Assembly: GCF_019285735.1 (NCBI RefSeq)
Contig: NZ_CP079107.1
Span: 3,968,001 to 4,032,000 of the forward strand
Length of the DNA: 64,000 nucleotides
Direction: 5' to 3'
DNA from: Paeniglutamicibacter sp. Y32M11
Lineage (GTDB): Bacteria > Actinomycetota > Actinomycetes > Actinomycetales > Micrococcaceae
The translations under genes and the position numbers were made by a program. The notes beneath the pieces were generated by a model. It did not search any database. It saw nothing but the letters and a program-made list of their open reading frames with translations, and was not told the origin of the DNA. Of the stretch, positions 27,624-36,462 are shown piece after piece. The stretch's first letter is position 1; every line of letters begins with the position of its first letter.

Positions 27624-28627
27624 GCAAGCTCTACATTTCCGACGTCACCCTGCGCGATGGCATGCATGCCATCCGCCACCAATACACGGTAGACCAGGCC
27701 GTTGCAATTGCCACGGCACTGGATCAGGCAGGAGTTTCCTCAATCGAGGTGGCCCACGGCGACGGCATCAACGGGTCCTCCTGTGTCTACGGCTTTGGCG
27801 CCCATACAGATTTGGAATGGATTTCGGCAGTCGCCGGGGCCGTCAAAAGAGCGAAGGTCGCAACCCTCGCGCTGCCGGGCATCGCCACCATTAGTCATCT
27901 CAAGGACGCCCGCAGCGCTGGCGCATCGGTGGTTCGCATCGCCACACATTGCACCGAAGCAGACGTCTCGGCCCAGCATATTGCCGCGGCCCGTAACCTG
28001 GGTATGGACACCGTTGGTTTCTTGATGATGTCTCACATGAGCCAGCCCGCAAATCTGGCTCAGCAGGCAAAACTAATGGAGAGTTACGGAGCCACCTGCG
28101 TATACGTAGTTGACTCAGGCGGTGCGCTGACCCCACGCGGAGTTGCCGAGCGCATCGACGCCTTCCGTAGCGTGCTGAATCCGGAAACAGAGATTGGCAT
28201 TCACGCCCACGAGAATCTCTCACTGAGCATCGCAAATTCCCTCATCGCGGTTGAACACGGCGCCAACCGCGTCGATGCTTCGCTAGCCGGCATGGGTGCC
28301 GGTGCCGGTAATGCTCCGCTTGAAGCGTTCATTGCAGCGGCCGACAAATACGATTTTGAGCATGGCTGTTCACTTCCGATCCTGATGGATGCAGCAGATG
28401 ATCTGGTCCGTCCGCTGCAGGACCGACCGGTTCGCGTTGACCGCGAAACCCTCTCACTTGGCTACGCAGGAGTCTACTCAAGCTTCCTCCGGCACGCGGA
28501 AACTGCCAGCCAGCGCTATGGAATCCCCACCACCGAAATCTTGATGGAACTTGGAAACCGCCGGATGGTCGGTGGTCAGGAAGACATGATCGTGGATGTA
28601 GCGCTAGACCTGCTGGACCAGAAGTAA
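27620..28627 (+). CDS. hsaF: 4-hydroxy-2-oxovalerate/oxohexanoate aldolase
   Basis: A 335-residue class II pyruvate aldolase (TIM barrel plus C-terminal communication domain). [13 protein letters not shown] carries the catalytic Arg/Asp, and [17 protein letters not shown] the His-X-His metal site. [16 protein letters not shown] and [14 protein letters not shown] are also typical. The GTG at 27620 follows GGAGGTAGGAGC; an upstream open frame overlaps the dehydrogenase. It partners the acylating dehydrogenase. Confidence 0.92.
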   Translation: MSKLYISDVTLRDGMHAIRHQYTVDQAVAIATALDQAGVSSIEVAHGDGINGSSCVYGFGAHTDLEWISAVAGAVKRAKVATLALPGIATISHLKDARSAGASVVRIATHCTEADVSAQHIAAARNLGMDTVGFLMMSHMSQPANLAQQAKLMESYGATCVYVVDSGGALTPRGVAERIDAFRSVLNPETEIGIHAHENLSLSIANSLIAVEHGANRVDASLAGMGAGAGNAPLEAFIAAADKYDFEHGCSLPILMDAADDLVRPLQDRPVRVDRETLSLGYAGVYSSFLRHAETASQRYGIPTTEILMELGNRRMVGGQEDMIVDVALDLLDQK

Positions 28628-28676
28628 CCTTCCGCTCTACCCGGCATGCCGGCAGCACCGTCTGAAAGGAAAGACA

Positions 28677-29870
28677 ATGAACGCAGTCAGTTTGGGGGAC
28701 ACACGCCCGACAATTGAGGATCCGATGGCTTTCCGCAATGTTCTAGGACATTTCCCCACCGGAATTGTTCTCATTACTGGTATTGCCGCTGATGGTGAGC
28801 CCGTTGGCATGATCGTGGGATCTTTTACCTCGGTCTCACTCGCTCCGCCATTGGTGGGTTTCCTGCCAACGGTTAATTCCCAGACCTTCAAACGGCTGCG
28901 CACGGCAAAGTCCTTCTGCGTCAACGTACTGGCAGGAGACCAAGAAGATATTTGCCGCCGTTTCTCCGGTCGCGCCGAGAACAAATTTGACTCGGTAACT
29001 TGGACACCATCCCCTTCCGGTGCCCCGGTACTCGAGGGTGTTGTAGCCTTCATCGACTGCACCTTCGAATCGATCTCAGACGCCGGAGACCACCACATTG
29101 TCGTTGGCGCGGTACGAGAACTCCAGGTATGCCGTCCCGTGGCACCGCTACTGTTCTTCCAAGGCGGTTATGGTCAGTTTGCACCGATGTCATTGCATGC
29201 CCCCTTTGAAACGGACCTTATTGCCGGGGTGCGACTAGCAGAGCAGGGCCGGGTCGAAATGGACTGGCTTGCCAAGTCCCTAGATGCCGAATGCACGGCC
29301 ATGGCGGTGGTCAACGATCAGATGGCCGTCATGGTTGCTGGGACCGGTTCGTCCTGGGATGCCGAGGCACGGCTCGGGGAACGCATTCCGCTGATGCCTC
29401 CCATGGGTGAGCTATGCCTCGCTTGGGAGGACCAGGCAGCTATTCAGAAGTGGCTAGATCGGGCGTTGCCAAACGATGAATGTTCCCCGCATGAATACCG
29501 CGAACGACTACGGGCGGTACGCAAGCGCGGCTGGTCGGTGACCATGAAGAGTGACTACCAGGATGAAGAGGTCTTCGCCGCACTTCGCGAATATTCCTCG
29601 GGCCATTACACCCCCGCGCAGGAACGCCATATCCGCGAGGTTATTTCGCGAACCTCGAGCAGTTACGCTCCAATTACGCTGTTGGACGGAGAACTCTACG
29701 AGGTTGACTCGCTATTGGCTCCCGTTTGGGATTCGGTGGGCCAGGTTCGATTGGTGCTACGTATTACCCATTTGCCAAGCTCGGTCACCGCGCAGCAGAT
29801 CACCGCGTGGGCAGACCAGTTGATGCTCACGGCAACAGCCATAAGCGTCGCCCCGGCAGCTCGCGGCTAA
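28677..29870 (+). CDS. Flavin reductase fused to an IclR-like effector domain
   Basis: A 397-residue two-domain protein. Residues 14-172 are an HpaC/HsaB-type flavin reductase (FRNVLGHFPTGIVLIT, MIVGSFTSVSLAPPLVGFLPT, HHIVVGAVRELQV). Residues 178-395 resemble the effector-binding domain of IclR regulators (RVEMDWLAKSLDAECTAMAVV, LIPLMPPMGELCLAW-like segment at 396, RERLRAVRKRGWSV, LRITHLPSS) but without a DNA-binding region. The protein probably supplies reduced flavin to a two-component monooxygenase such as HsaA; the extra domain may sense a pathway compound. It is 49 bp after the aldolase, so probably in the same operon. Confidence 0.85.
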   Translation: MNAVSLGDTRPTIEDPMAFRNVLGHFPTGIVLITGIAADGEPVGMIVGSFTSVSLAPPLVGFLPTVNSQTFKRLRTAKSFCVNVLAGDQEDICRRFSGRAENKFDSVTWTPSPSGAPVLEGVVAFIDCTFESISDAGDHHIVVGAVRELQVCRPVAPLLFFQGGYGQFAPMSLHAPFETDLIAGVRLAEQGRVEMDWLAKSLDAECTAMAVVNDQMAVMVAGTGSSWDAEARLGERIPLMPPMGELCLAWEDQAAIQKWLDRALPNDECSPHEYRERLRAVRKRGWSVTMKSDYQDEEVFAALREYSSGHYTPAQERHIREVISRTSSSYAPITLLDGELYEVDSLLAPVWDSVGQVRLVLRITHLPSSVTAQQITAWADQLMLTATAISVAPAARG

Positions 29871-29881
29871 TCACCGAATAA

Positions 29882-31195
29882 TTATCGGCTCGTCAAGTCC
29901 AGGACGATGGTTCCATCCTGAACCTGACGAGCTACCCGGTACAACGCGGTGCTGATCAGATCCGCAAGCAGTGCCGGGTCCCAGATACGCTCCTCAATCT
30001 GTTTATTCAGCAGGCTACTTTCCAACAGCCGGAAAAAACACTCGGTAAAGTACTTAGCTAGATCCGCATGTTCGGGCTCTTCCAGCATGGGTGCAAACAT
30101 CTTTTGGAACCACGACATCGTCATTTCGTAGGCATCTTGAATCACGAGTTTAAGTTCTTGACGTCCCGCGTAAACCTGATCCGATCGCTGCAACAGCAGT
30201 AGTAATCCCAGCGCCAATACGCCACCACCGGAACTTCCATTCAGCGACGACAGGATATAACCGCGAGTGAGGACAGACCAGTCGCCGTCGGCCGGACGTG
30301 GGTGAGATAGCTGGCGGGTCAGGGCCCACCTCTGGCAAGAGTTCTCGATCACCGTAGCGATCAGCTCATCCTTGTCTTTGAAGAACCAATACAAGGAGCT
30401 TGCCGGCAACCCAGCTTTTTCACAGACCCGAGCAATCGTGACGCCGTCGTAGCCAAGTTCCATGATGACGTCTTTAGTTGCCCGAACAAATACTTCCCGG
30501 CTTCCGTCCGGGGTCATCACGAATGCTTGCGGCTCGGACGCGGGCAGTTCTTCCAGTGGCCTTTCTGCTGCAATTTCAACAACACGACGAGCGATCTCAT
30601 CAAGACACGCCGCAATTAGCTTGTTCAGCGGTTCGGCTTCTAAGCGTCTCAAGCCATCGAGGTTAAGCACTTCGGATTCCCTGATTCCAACGGTGAACTG
30701 GCCTAATAAGGTCGAGGCAAGGTCCTTTTGTTCCATGTCCGCGGGCCAGGTACGCTCCCACCACTGGGCTAACCATTCGACGCTTTCGCGCCGAATTTGC
30801 AAAAACCGGTCCCGTGCGAGGATTGGTTCTTGGGGGCGGGAAACGGCAAGTTGCAATCCCACACGCCAATATTCCATGTTTGCCCCCGCTGCAGGGGAAC
30901 GAATCAACTCCGCATACAAGTCGTCTCGGCGCACCGTGCTCGGAGGCGTGTCAAGCCAATTAGGCAATCGTGAAGCTTGTATCCGGTAGGTATGCTCCAG
31001 AGCCGCGGCGATTAAGCTTTCCTTGTTGGCGAAGTGCCAATAGATGGAACTTGCTGACACACCGGTGGCTCTACGCACCATGGCTAACGTCGTTCCCGCA
31101 TAGCCATGGTTAATGACCAACCGCATGGTTTCTTCTAGGATTCGAACCCGGGTTTCTTCACCCTGCAGATTCTTGCGGTCCGTTTTGCGCTGCAA
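29882..31195 (-). CDS. Tandem TetR-family regulator (two TetR units in one chain)
   Basis: A 437-residue protein containing two TetR repeats. The first DNA-binding region is residues 16-62 (ILEETMRLVINHGYAGTTL, VRRATGVSASSIYWHFANKESL). The second is at residues 233-280 (VFVRATKDVIMELGYDGVTI, VCEKAGLPASSLYWFFKDKDEL). Each is followed by an all-helical domain. Usual TetR length is about 200, so this is a head-to-tail duplication that may act as a pseudo-dimer. The start is TTG at 31195, with no in-frame ATG before the first helix. It lies between the hsa-like and ETF operons; its targets are not known. Confidence 0.85.
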   Translation of the reverse strand: MQRKTDRKNLQGEETRVRILEETMRLVINHGYAGTTLAMVRRATGVSASSIYWHFANKESLIAAALEHTYRIQASRLPNWLDTPPSTVRRDDLYAELIRSPAAGANMEYWRVGLQLAVSRPQEPILARDRFLQIRRESVEWLAQWWERTWPADMEQKDLASTLLGQFTVGIRESEVLNLDGLRRLEAEPLNKLIAACLDEIARRVVEIAAERPLEELPASEPQAFVMTPDGSREVFVRATKDVIMELGYDGVTIARVCEKAGLPASSLYWFFKDKDELIATVIENSCQRWALTRQLSHPRPADGDWSVLTRGYILSSLNGSSGGGVLALGLLLLLQRSDQVYAGRQELKLVIQDAYEMTMSWFQKMFAPMLEEPEHADLAKYFTECFFRLLESSLLNKQIEERIWDPALLADLISTALYRVARQVQDGTIVLDLTSR

Positions 31196-31361
31196 TTGAG
31201 ATCACCCGTATCTTTCTGGCCGGATACCGGCTCCTTGCCCAGCCTAACCTTAGGCCGGGAAGGTTTCGTCACGAAGTATGTTCGCGCATCAACCCCGCGG
31301 GGTTCCAAGACACACGGTTCCGGTCAGGAAAGGCACTGCAAAACCGAGCGATGCACAAATG

Positions 31362-31410
31362 CCGAAGTCCGCGGAATTCCATGAATTTCCATGGAGTCCG
31401 CGGACTTCGG
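31362..31410 (-). terminator. Terminator hairpin after the cytochrome b gene
   Basis: CCGAAGTCCGCGGA (31362-31375) is complementary to TCCGCGGACTTCGG (31397-31410), with inner partial pairing around CCATG. It lies downstream of the minus-strand ETF/cytochrome operon and separates it from the TetR gene promoter. Confidence 0.6.
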
Positions 31411-31436
31411 TGAGCAGTTTAAACTCCACTTACTTT

Positions 31437-32768
31437 CTAGCGGCTAACCTTGCCAAAAAGCGAAGCGATGGGCGCAAGAATCAACGGTCGTGCCGCAAAC
31501 CAGCCACCCACAATGACTAACAGCGAGACAAAGAAAATCCAAAATCCGTACCAGTTAACCGCATCCTGACCGCCATACATGTGGTTCAAGTTGCGCAGCG
31601 CCCCGGTTGAAAGCACCAGCGCCACGTGCACGATGATGAATCCAACGAAGTAAAACATCACCGGCAGGTGGATGGCACGTGCGACCTCAATCGGATAGCA
31701 CTTGCTCAACCTCTGGGCTTTGTTTGGCCAAGCATTGGACATCCTAAATCCGGTAAGCGCTGCCAGCGGAGCAGCGATAAAGATTGTGGCGAAGTAGGCA
31801 AGGACCTGCAGGCTGTTGTAGTTAACCCATCCATTCTCGGTGGGCCAATCCAGCGAGGAATACTGCAATACTGCCGAGAGCGCGTTGGGGAAGACTTCCC
31901 AGCTTGTCGGAACGACCCGCATCCATTGCCCCGTGGCAATCAGTAGCACCACAAAAAACGCCCCATTGACCAGCCATAGGATATCCAGGGACTGGTGTAG
32001 CCAGAGGGTGATACCAATTTTCGTGGGATTTTTGCCCCATCGAGCCGTCCAGGTTGCCGGTGGACGACGTTGCGTGCGGACCTGCCAGCCCGAACGAATG
32101 ATTAGAACCATGAGGAAAATGTTGAAGAAGTGTTGCCAAGCAAGCCATGCAGGGAGTCCCACCGGCGCTTCGAGCGGCAATTCGGTCTCCCCTGGATACC
32201 GTGCCACAAAACTCTGTATCGATTCGGTAGTCATCAACCAGCGTGCAGTGAACACCACGACGGCAAGCAGTACCAGCAAAGCAATGGCCCACAAAGCTGC
32301 ACGCCCGCTCCTGCTGTTCCGCATCTCTTCAAACGCCCCGATCTCGCGTGTCGGTGCACTAGGACTTACCGGATTCTTCGTGCCGCTCGTTGCCTTCGCC
32401 CGAGGCACGACGGTCACCGGCGCAGCGGTGCCAGCCACCTCACCAGCGGGTGCCAAAACCTCAGCGGCATTGTTGTGCTGGCTTGTTCCAGTGGTGTCTC
32501 CGGTGACACGTGGCAGCCCTCGGCGTCCGGTTTGCGGCGGCTCCGGGGTCGATGTTTTGCCGGATTCGGTTTCCACGCTACGTGCCGGCTCCGAGCCTTC
32601 GTCCGTGGCGGATCCGTTCTCGGTTGGTCGTGGCAAGCCACGCCGCCTCGGCGCGGCGGCCGGTGCCGGAATTGGTATCGGTTCTTGCGACGGAAGCTGT
32701 TGAGCGGCCGGGGTCTCGGAGCCTGCAGCGCCGGCGCTCGAAGTACGTGGGAGTCCCTGTCTGGCCAT
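31437..32768 (-). CDS. Cytochrome b-like membrane protein with disordered GLPR-repeat N terminus
   Basis: A 443-residue protein. Residues 1-155 are low-complexity Pro/Ala/Thr-rich and carry three copies of an RxGLPR motif at 3-8, 42-47 and 82-87, about 40 residues apart. Residues 157-438 have five or six transmembrane helices. His213, His258, His367 and His381 lie in helices in a pattern suited to two b-type haems, as in the cytochrome b561/b6 N-terminal fold. It is the last gene of an operon with etfA (5-bp gap), etfB, a MaoC hydratase and an SDR. By context it may pass electrons from reduced ETF to the quinone pool; this is inference, as standard ETF:quinone oxidoreductase is a different protein. 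Confidence 0.8.
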   Translation of the reverse strand: MARQGLPRTSSAGAAGSETPAAQQLPSQEPIPIPAPAAAPRRRGLPRPTENGSATDEGSEPARSVETESGKTSTPEPPQTGRRGLPRVTGDTTGTSQHNNAAEVLAPAGEVAGTAAPVTVVPRAKATSGTKNPVSPSAPTREIGAFEEMRNSRSGRAALWAIALLVLLAVVVFTARWLMTTESIQSFVARYPGETELPLEAPVGLPAWLAWQHFFNIFLMVLIIRSGWQVRTQRRPPATWTARWGKNPTKIGITLWLHQSLDILWLVNGAFFVVLLIATGQWMRVVPTSWEVFPNALSAVLQYSSLDWPTENGWVNYNSLQVLAYFATIFIAAPLAALTGFRMSNAWPNKAQRLSKCYPIEVARAIHLPVMFYFVGFIIVHVALVLSTGALRNLNHMYGGQDAVNWYGFWIFFVSLLVIVGGWFAARPLILAPIASLFGKVSR

Positions 32769-32773
32769 TTGGT

Positions 32774-33760
32774 TTAGCCTCGCTTTGCTTCGATTGCGGC
32801 GACCAGCTGGGGCACCACGGTAAAGATGTCACCAACCACGCCGAAGTCGGCGATTTCAAAGATTGGCGCGTCCGGGTCCTTGTTGATCGCGATGATTGTC
32901 TTAGAGGTCTGCATGCCAGCACGGTGCTGGATGGCCCCGGAAATGCCTAAAGCAATGTAGAGCTGCGGGGCAACGGTGACACCGGTCTGACCCACCTGCA
33001 TGGCCTGCGGGACGTATCCGGCATCAACGGCGGCGCGTGATGCACCGATGGCGCCGCCCAGAGCGTCGGCGAGTCCCTCGACCATCGAGAAGTTCTCTCC
33101 CGAGCCAAGGCCTCGGCCACCGGAGACAACGATGTCGGCGCCGCGCAGCTCCGGGCGTGAAGAGGCCGCAGCGGTTTCCCGGTAAGCGGTAATTGTTGCG
33201 TCCGGGGTTCCGGATGCCACAACCGGAAACTGCTGAACATTCGAGGGCTGCGCGGCGGTCCGCAGATCCGAAGAGCCTTGGCGCAAGGTAATGACCAACG
33301 CGCCGCTGCTGGCTGCGGAGTCCACTAGATAGGCGCCGCCGTAGACCGAATGATGGGCAAAGACGCCCTCTTCGTCCCGCGCGATGCCTACCGCATCGAG
33401 GGCCAGGGCCGAACCGCTTCGTGCCGCGAAGCGGGCCGCTGCGTCGCGTCCGCGCATGGAGTTTGCCGTGAGTACCGCGTCGGGAGCCACTCTGGAGGCA
33501 GCAGCAGCCAACGCATCAACGGCGGGTACCACCACTGAGCTTGCAAGCTCATCGGTATCGACGACCAATACCTGCGAGGCGCCGAGGGCGGCAAGTTCGG
33601 TTCCGAGGCGTTCGGTATTGCCCGCCGGGGCGAGCACCAATGCCACGGCGGTGCCCACCGATGCTGCGGCGCCGATGAGCTCTGCAGCGCCGGAACGGAG
33701 CTGGCCCGACGGGGAAACATCGACGAGCACAAGAATTGAATTCGCTGGGTAGCCGTTCAT
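32774..33760 (-). CDS. etfA: Electron transfer flavoprotein alpha subunit
   Basis: A 328-residue ETF alpha subunit. The C-terminal FAD domain is clear: [44 protein letters not shown], then [29 protein letters not shown] and [23 protein letters not shown] accepts electrons from acyl-CoA dehydrogenases; five FadE-type proteins are encoded within 16 kb. Its start overlaps the etfB stop by 4 bases. A second housekeeping ETF may exist elsewhere; here the pair appears dedicated to the steroid island. Confidence 0.95.
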   Translation of the reverse strand: MNGYPANSILVLVDVSPSGQLRSGAAELIGAAASVGTAVALVLAPAGNTERLGTELAALGASQVLVVDTDELASSVVVPAVDALAAAASRVAPDAVLTANSMRGRDAAARFAARSGSALALDAVGIARDEEGVFAHHSVYGGAYLVDSAASSGALVITLRQGSSDLRTAAQPSNVQQFPVVASGTPDATITAYRETAAASSRPELRGADIVVSGGRGLGSGENFSMVEGLADALGGAIGASRAAVDAGYVPQAMQVGQTGVTVAPQLYIALGISGAIQHRAGMQTSKTIIAINKDPDAPIFEIADFGVVGDIFTVVPQLVAAIEAKRG

Positions 33761-34548
33761 GCTGCGCGTCCTTTGATGAGTTGGTTCTGGGCAAGGAATT
33801 CTGCGATTTGGTTTCCAGCGTCCCCGGCATCTTCAATGCGAATGCCGGCGTTGCGAGCCGGACGTTGCGCCGCTGAAATCACGATGGATCTGGCGGATTC
33901 TTCGTCAAGGACGATGCCAAGCTGGGCCAGGTTGAGGGTCTCAAACGGCTTCTTCTTGGCTGCCATGATGCCCTTGAAGTTAGGGAATCGTGCATCGGGT
34001 AGGGCTTCGGTCACCGAGATTACACCGGGCAGGTCAATGCTCGCCTCGTAGCTATCAAACTCGGTGTTGCAGCTTCCGGAAGCCGTCAGTTCATTGATCG
34101 TCACGGCACCCAGTGATGCCAGTCCTGCTACGCCAAGTAGCTCGGTGAGCATTGAGGGCAGGGCTCCGCCGCCACCATCGGTCGAGGCATTGCCGGCGAT
34201 GAGCAGATCGAATCCAATGTGCCGGGTGGCTGCCGCAATTACCTGTGCGGTAAGGGTTAGATCGGCACCCAAGAGCGCCGGATCCTGCACGTGCACGGCA
34301 CGGTCCGCGCCCATGGCAAGGCCCTTACGCAGGGTTGCCGGCAGGGTTCCGCCCTGGCCCATGGTGAGCAATATGACCTCGGTGTCCGCATTGTTCTCAC
34401 GGTGGTTCAAGGCGACTTCAAGCGCGCGTTCGGTGATTTCGTCGAGCACCGGTTCGCTTGCCGACCGGTTCAACAGACCGGTCTCCAGATCCAGGGTGCG
34501 TTCACCATAGGTATCTGGAACTTCCTTCATCAATACGATAATTTTCAC
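33757..34548 (-). CDS. etfB: Electron transfer flavoprotein beta subunit
   Basis: A 263-residue ETF beta subunit that pairs with EtfA and binds [27 protein letters not shown] is the family N terminus; [27 protein letters not shown] and [24 protein letters not shown] follow, with [28 protein letters not shown] near the C terminus. It is 69 bp downstream of the MaoC gene and overlaps etfA by 4 bases. Confidence 0.95.
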   Translation of the reverse strand: MKIIVLMKEVPDTYGERTLDLETGLLNRSASEPVLDEITERALEVALNHRENNADTEVILLTMGQGGTLPATLRKGLAMGADRAVHVQDPALLGADLTLTAQVIAAATRHIGFDLLIAGNASTDGGGGALPSMLTELLGVAGLASLGAVTINELTASGSCNTEFDSYEASIDLPGVISVTEALPDARFPNFKGIMAAKKKPFETLNLAQLGIVLDEESARSIVISAAQRPARNAGIRIEDAGDAGNQIAEFLAQNQLIKGRAA

Positions 34549-34617
34549 GCTGTGTCCTTCCTAAACTTTTCAGTGTCCAAGCCCTACCGGGCTGCGATGT
34601 TTTGCGGCCTCGCGCGG

Positions 34618-35433
34618 TTAGCTAAATACGGCGAGGCCTTCGGATATCACCGTGCGTTCTCCCACCGCGGCTTCAAAGCTGCCGCCGTCCCAAATACGCA
34701 CCTCGATCTCGTCCCCGGGGAAAACTACCCCGGAGAAGCGGCCCGCAAACTCGGTAAGATCCGCCGGGTGTGCGCCAACCAAGCTGGCCAGCGGCAGCGT
34801 GGTTGCTGCCAGCGAAGCCAGTCCGTGAAGGATCGGGCGTTCCTGCCCAATGCGTGCGGCAGCCTGTGGGTCGATATGGATGTGGTGTTTGTCCCCGAGC
34901 AGGCGATAAAGCGCAGCCTGGTTTGGTTGGGTCTGCACGCTTGCCACTCCGCGTGGCGCTGCGCTGGGCACTGCCGATTTACCGGGGCCGCGTTCGCCAC
35001 CAAAGCCACCAAAGTCAGGGGCAAAAATCTGCCAGGTGGCCTGGAAATAGTCACATTCAACAATGATGTTGAAAACCGCGGCGCTGCCCTTGTCCCACAC
35101 TTCGCCAACCCGTGCGTTGAGCCGCAGTTCTCCGGAGCGCGGCAGTTCCTTGGCCACAAGCAATTCCTGGGAGCCGTGCACCGAGCGATTGTCGAACGCA
35201 CCGGCCTGGGCCATCACGTCGGGGGCCCACTGGGCCAGGGTCAATCCGAAGGACGGAAGCACTCGTAACCGGTCTTCAAAGACCAGCTCTAGATCGTTGG
35301 CCGAGGCACCAATGGCCAGCGCATAAAGAATTGCCTCGTCCTGCGTGTAGCTTACGGTGCGCTCGCCAAGGTGTTTCCCGGCCCAGGCACCGGAGCCAAG
35401 CACTGCCTCGGGCAGCATAGTTCCCGCGCTCAT
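34618..35433 (-). CDS. MaoC-like enoyl-CoA hydratase 2
   Basis: A 271-residue double-hotdog protein. The hydratase-2 motif is at residues 176-203: YRLLGDKHHIHIDPQAAARIG, ending PILHGL, with catalytic Asp181 and His186; the usual Asn-Pro of the motif is replaced by His-His. The N-terminal hotdog (residues 20-140) is degenerate, as in eukaryotic and mycobacterial type-2 hydratases. It overlaps the upstream SDR by 4 bases. This pairing resembles the hydroxyacyl dehydrogenase/hydratase-2 set used in sterol side-chain or ring beta-oxidation; the exact substrate is unknown. Confidence 0.88.
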   Translation of the reverse strand: MSAGTMLPEAVLGSGAWAGKHLGERTVSYTQDEAILYALAIGASANDLELVFEDRLRVLPSFGLTLAQWAPDVMAQAGAFDNRSVHGSQELLVAKELPRSGELRLNARVGEVWDKGSAAVFNIIVECDYFQATWQIFAPDFGGFGGERGPGKSAVPSAAPRGVASVQTQPNQAALYRLLGDKHHIHIDPQAAARIGQERPILHGLASLAATTLPLASLVGAHPADLTEFAGRFSGVVFPGDEIEVRIWDGGSFEAAVGERTVISEGLAVFS

Positions 35434-36359
35434 GATGTTGCCACCGGGACCGGAGCCGCGCCGTATACGGGTTCCGGGGTGAGCGAACGCGCCAGCAGTT
35501 CCTCAATGGCCAATCCGGCGGAGACCGCATCCCAACGTTCTCCAGCATCGTGAGCTGGACCGTGATTCCAGCCCTCCTCGATGCAGATCTTTCCACCCTC
35601 GATTTCAATGACACGCCCGGTGACCTCGCCGGAAGTGCTTCCCGCCAGCCAGGCGACGATGGGCGAAACATTTGCCGGGTGCATAGCATCAAACCCGCTC
35701 TCGGGCACTGCCATGGCCTGCGCGAAGGCACCCTCGGTCATCCGGGTTCGCGCTGCGGGAGCAATCGCATTAACACGCACCCCATAACGGGCAAGCTCGT
35801 GAGCGGCAACCAGCGTCAACCCCGCGATTCCCGCCTTGGCAGCGGAGTAGCTGGCCTGCCCCACGCTACCTTGCAGGCCGGCTCCCGAGGAGGTGTTGAT
35901 GACCCGGGCGTCGGGTGTGCGACCGGCCTTGGCTTCGTTGCGCCAGTACTCACTGGCGTGGCGCAATGGTGCAAAGTGACCCTTGAGGTGAACGCGGATG
36001 ACCGCGTCCCATTCTTCTTCGGAGGTATTCACCAGCATGCGGTCTCGGACAAAGCCGGCGTTATTCACCAAGATATCCAGCCGACCATAGGTCTCGATGG
36101 CCTGGTGCACCATGGCGCCGGCCTGTTCAAAGTCTGCAACATCGGCACCATTGGCAATTGCTTCGCCACCAGCGGCGCGGATTAACTCGACCACCTCATG
36201 CGCCGGACTCGATGCCTCAACAACACCGTCCAGAGTGGTACTGAGGTCATTGACAACCACTTTGGCGCCCTGGCGCGCAAGCTCCAATGCATGTTCTCGT
36301 CCCAACCCACGGCCGGCGCCGGTCACAATGGCGACCCGTCCCTCACAAATGCCTGTCAT
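35430..36359 (-). CDS. Short-chain dehydrogenase, (3R)-hydroxyacyl-CoA dehydrogenase-like
   Basis: A 309-residue SDR. The cofactor motif VAIVTGAGRGLGREHALELARQGAKVVVND, followed by an insertion with DLSTTLDG, is the pattern of the multifunctional-enzyme type-2 (HSD17B4-like) dehydrogenases. NNAGFVRD, NTSSGAGLQGSVGQASYSAAKAG give the catalytic Ser, Tyr and Lys. The extended C terminus (about 50 residues) is also typical. The ATG at 36359 follows GGAGGAAGG; the longer upstream frame overlaps the promoter region and is rejected. It is divergent from echA20, like Rv3548c/Rv3549c in M. tuberculosis. Confidence 0.9.
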   Translation of the reverse strand: MTGICEGRVAIVTGAGRGLGREHALELARQGAKVVVNDLSTTLDGVVEASSPAHEVVELIRAAGGEAIANGADVADFEQAGAMVHQAIETYGRLDILVNNAGFVRDRMLVNTSEEEWDAVIRVHLKGHFAPLRHASEYWRNEAKAGRTPDARVINTSSGAGLQGSVGQASYSAAKAGIAGLTLVAAHELARYGVRVNAIAPAARTRMTEGAFAQAMAVPESGFDAMHPANVSPIVAWLAGSTSGEVTGRVIEIEGGKICIEEGWNHGPAHDAGERWDAVSAGLAIEELLARSLTPEPVYGAAPVPVATS

Positions 36360-36410
36360 ATTCTTTCCTTCCTCCGGATTTGTTGCTCTGGATTGCCAGT
36401 GTACCCCGAA

Positions 36411-36449
36411 CCAAGCAAGTGCTAGGGTAACAAACAAGCAAACGTTAGG
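36411..36449. promoter_or_regulatory. Tandem steroid-operon palindromes in SDR/echA20 divergon
   Basis: CCAAGCAAGTGCTAGG (36411-36426) and ACAAGCAAACGTTAGG (36434-36449) lie 23 bases apart, centred in the divergent promoter. They fit the loose palindrome CCWARCRNNYGYTWGG found before other operons here; the first contains CAAG-N2-CTAG, one base off the mycobacterial KstR2 core CAAG-N2-CTTG. The second copy ends 13 bases before the echA20 ATG. Confidence 0.6.
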
Positions 36450-36462
36450 AAGAGGAGCAAAA

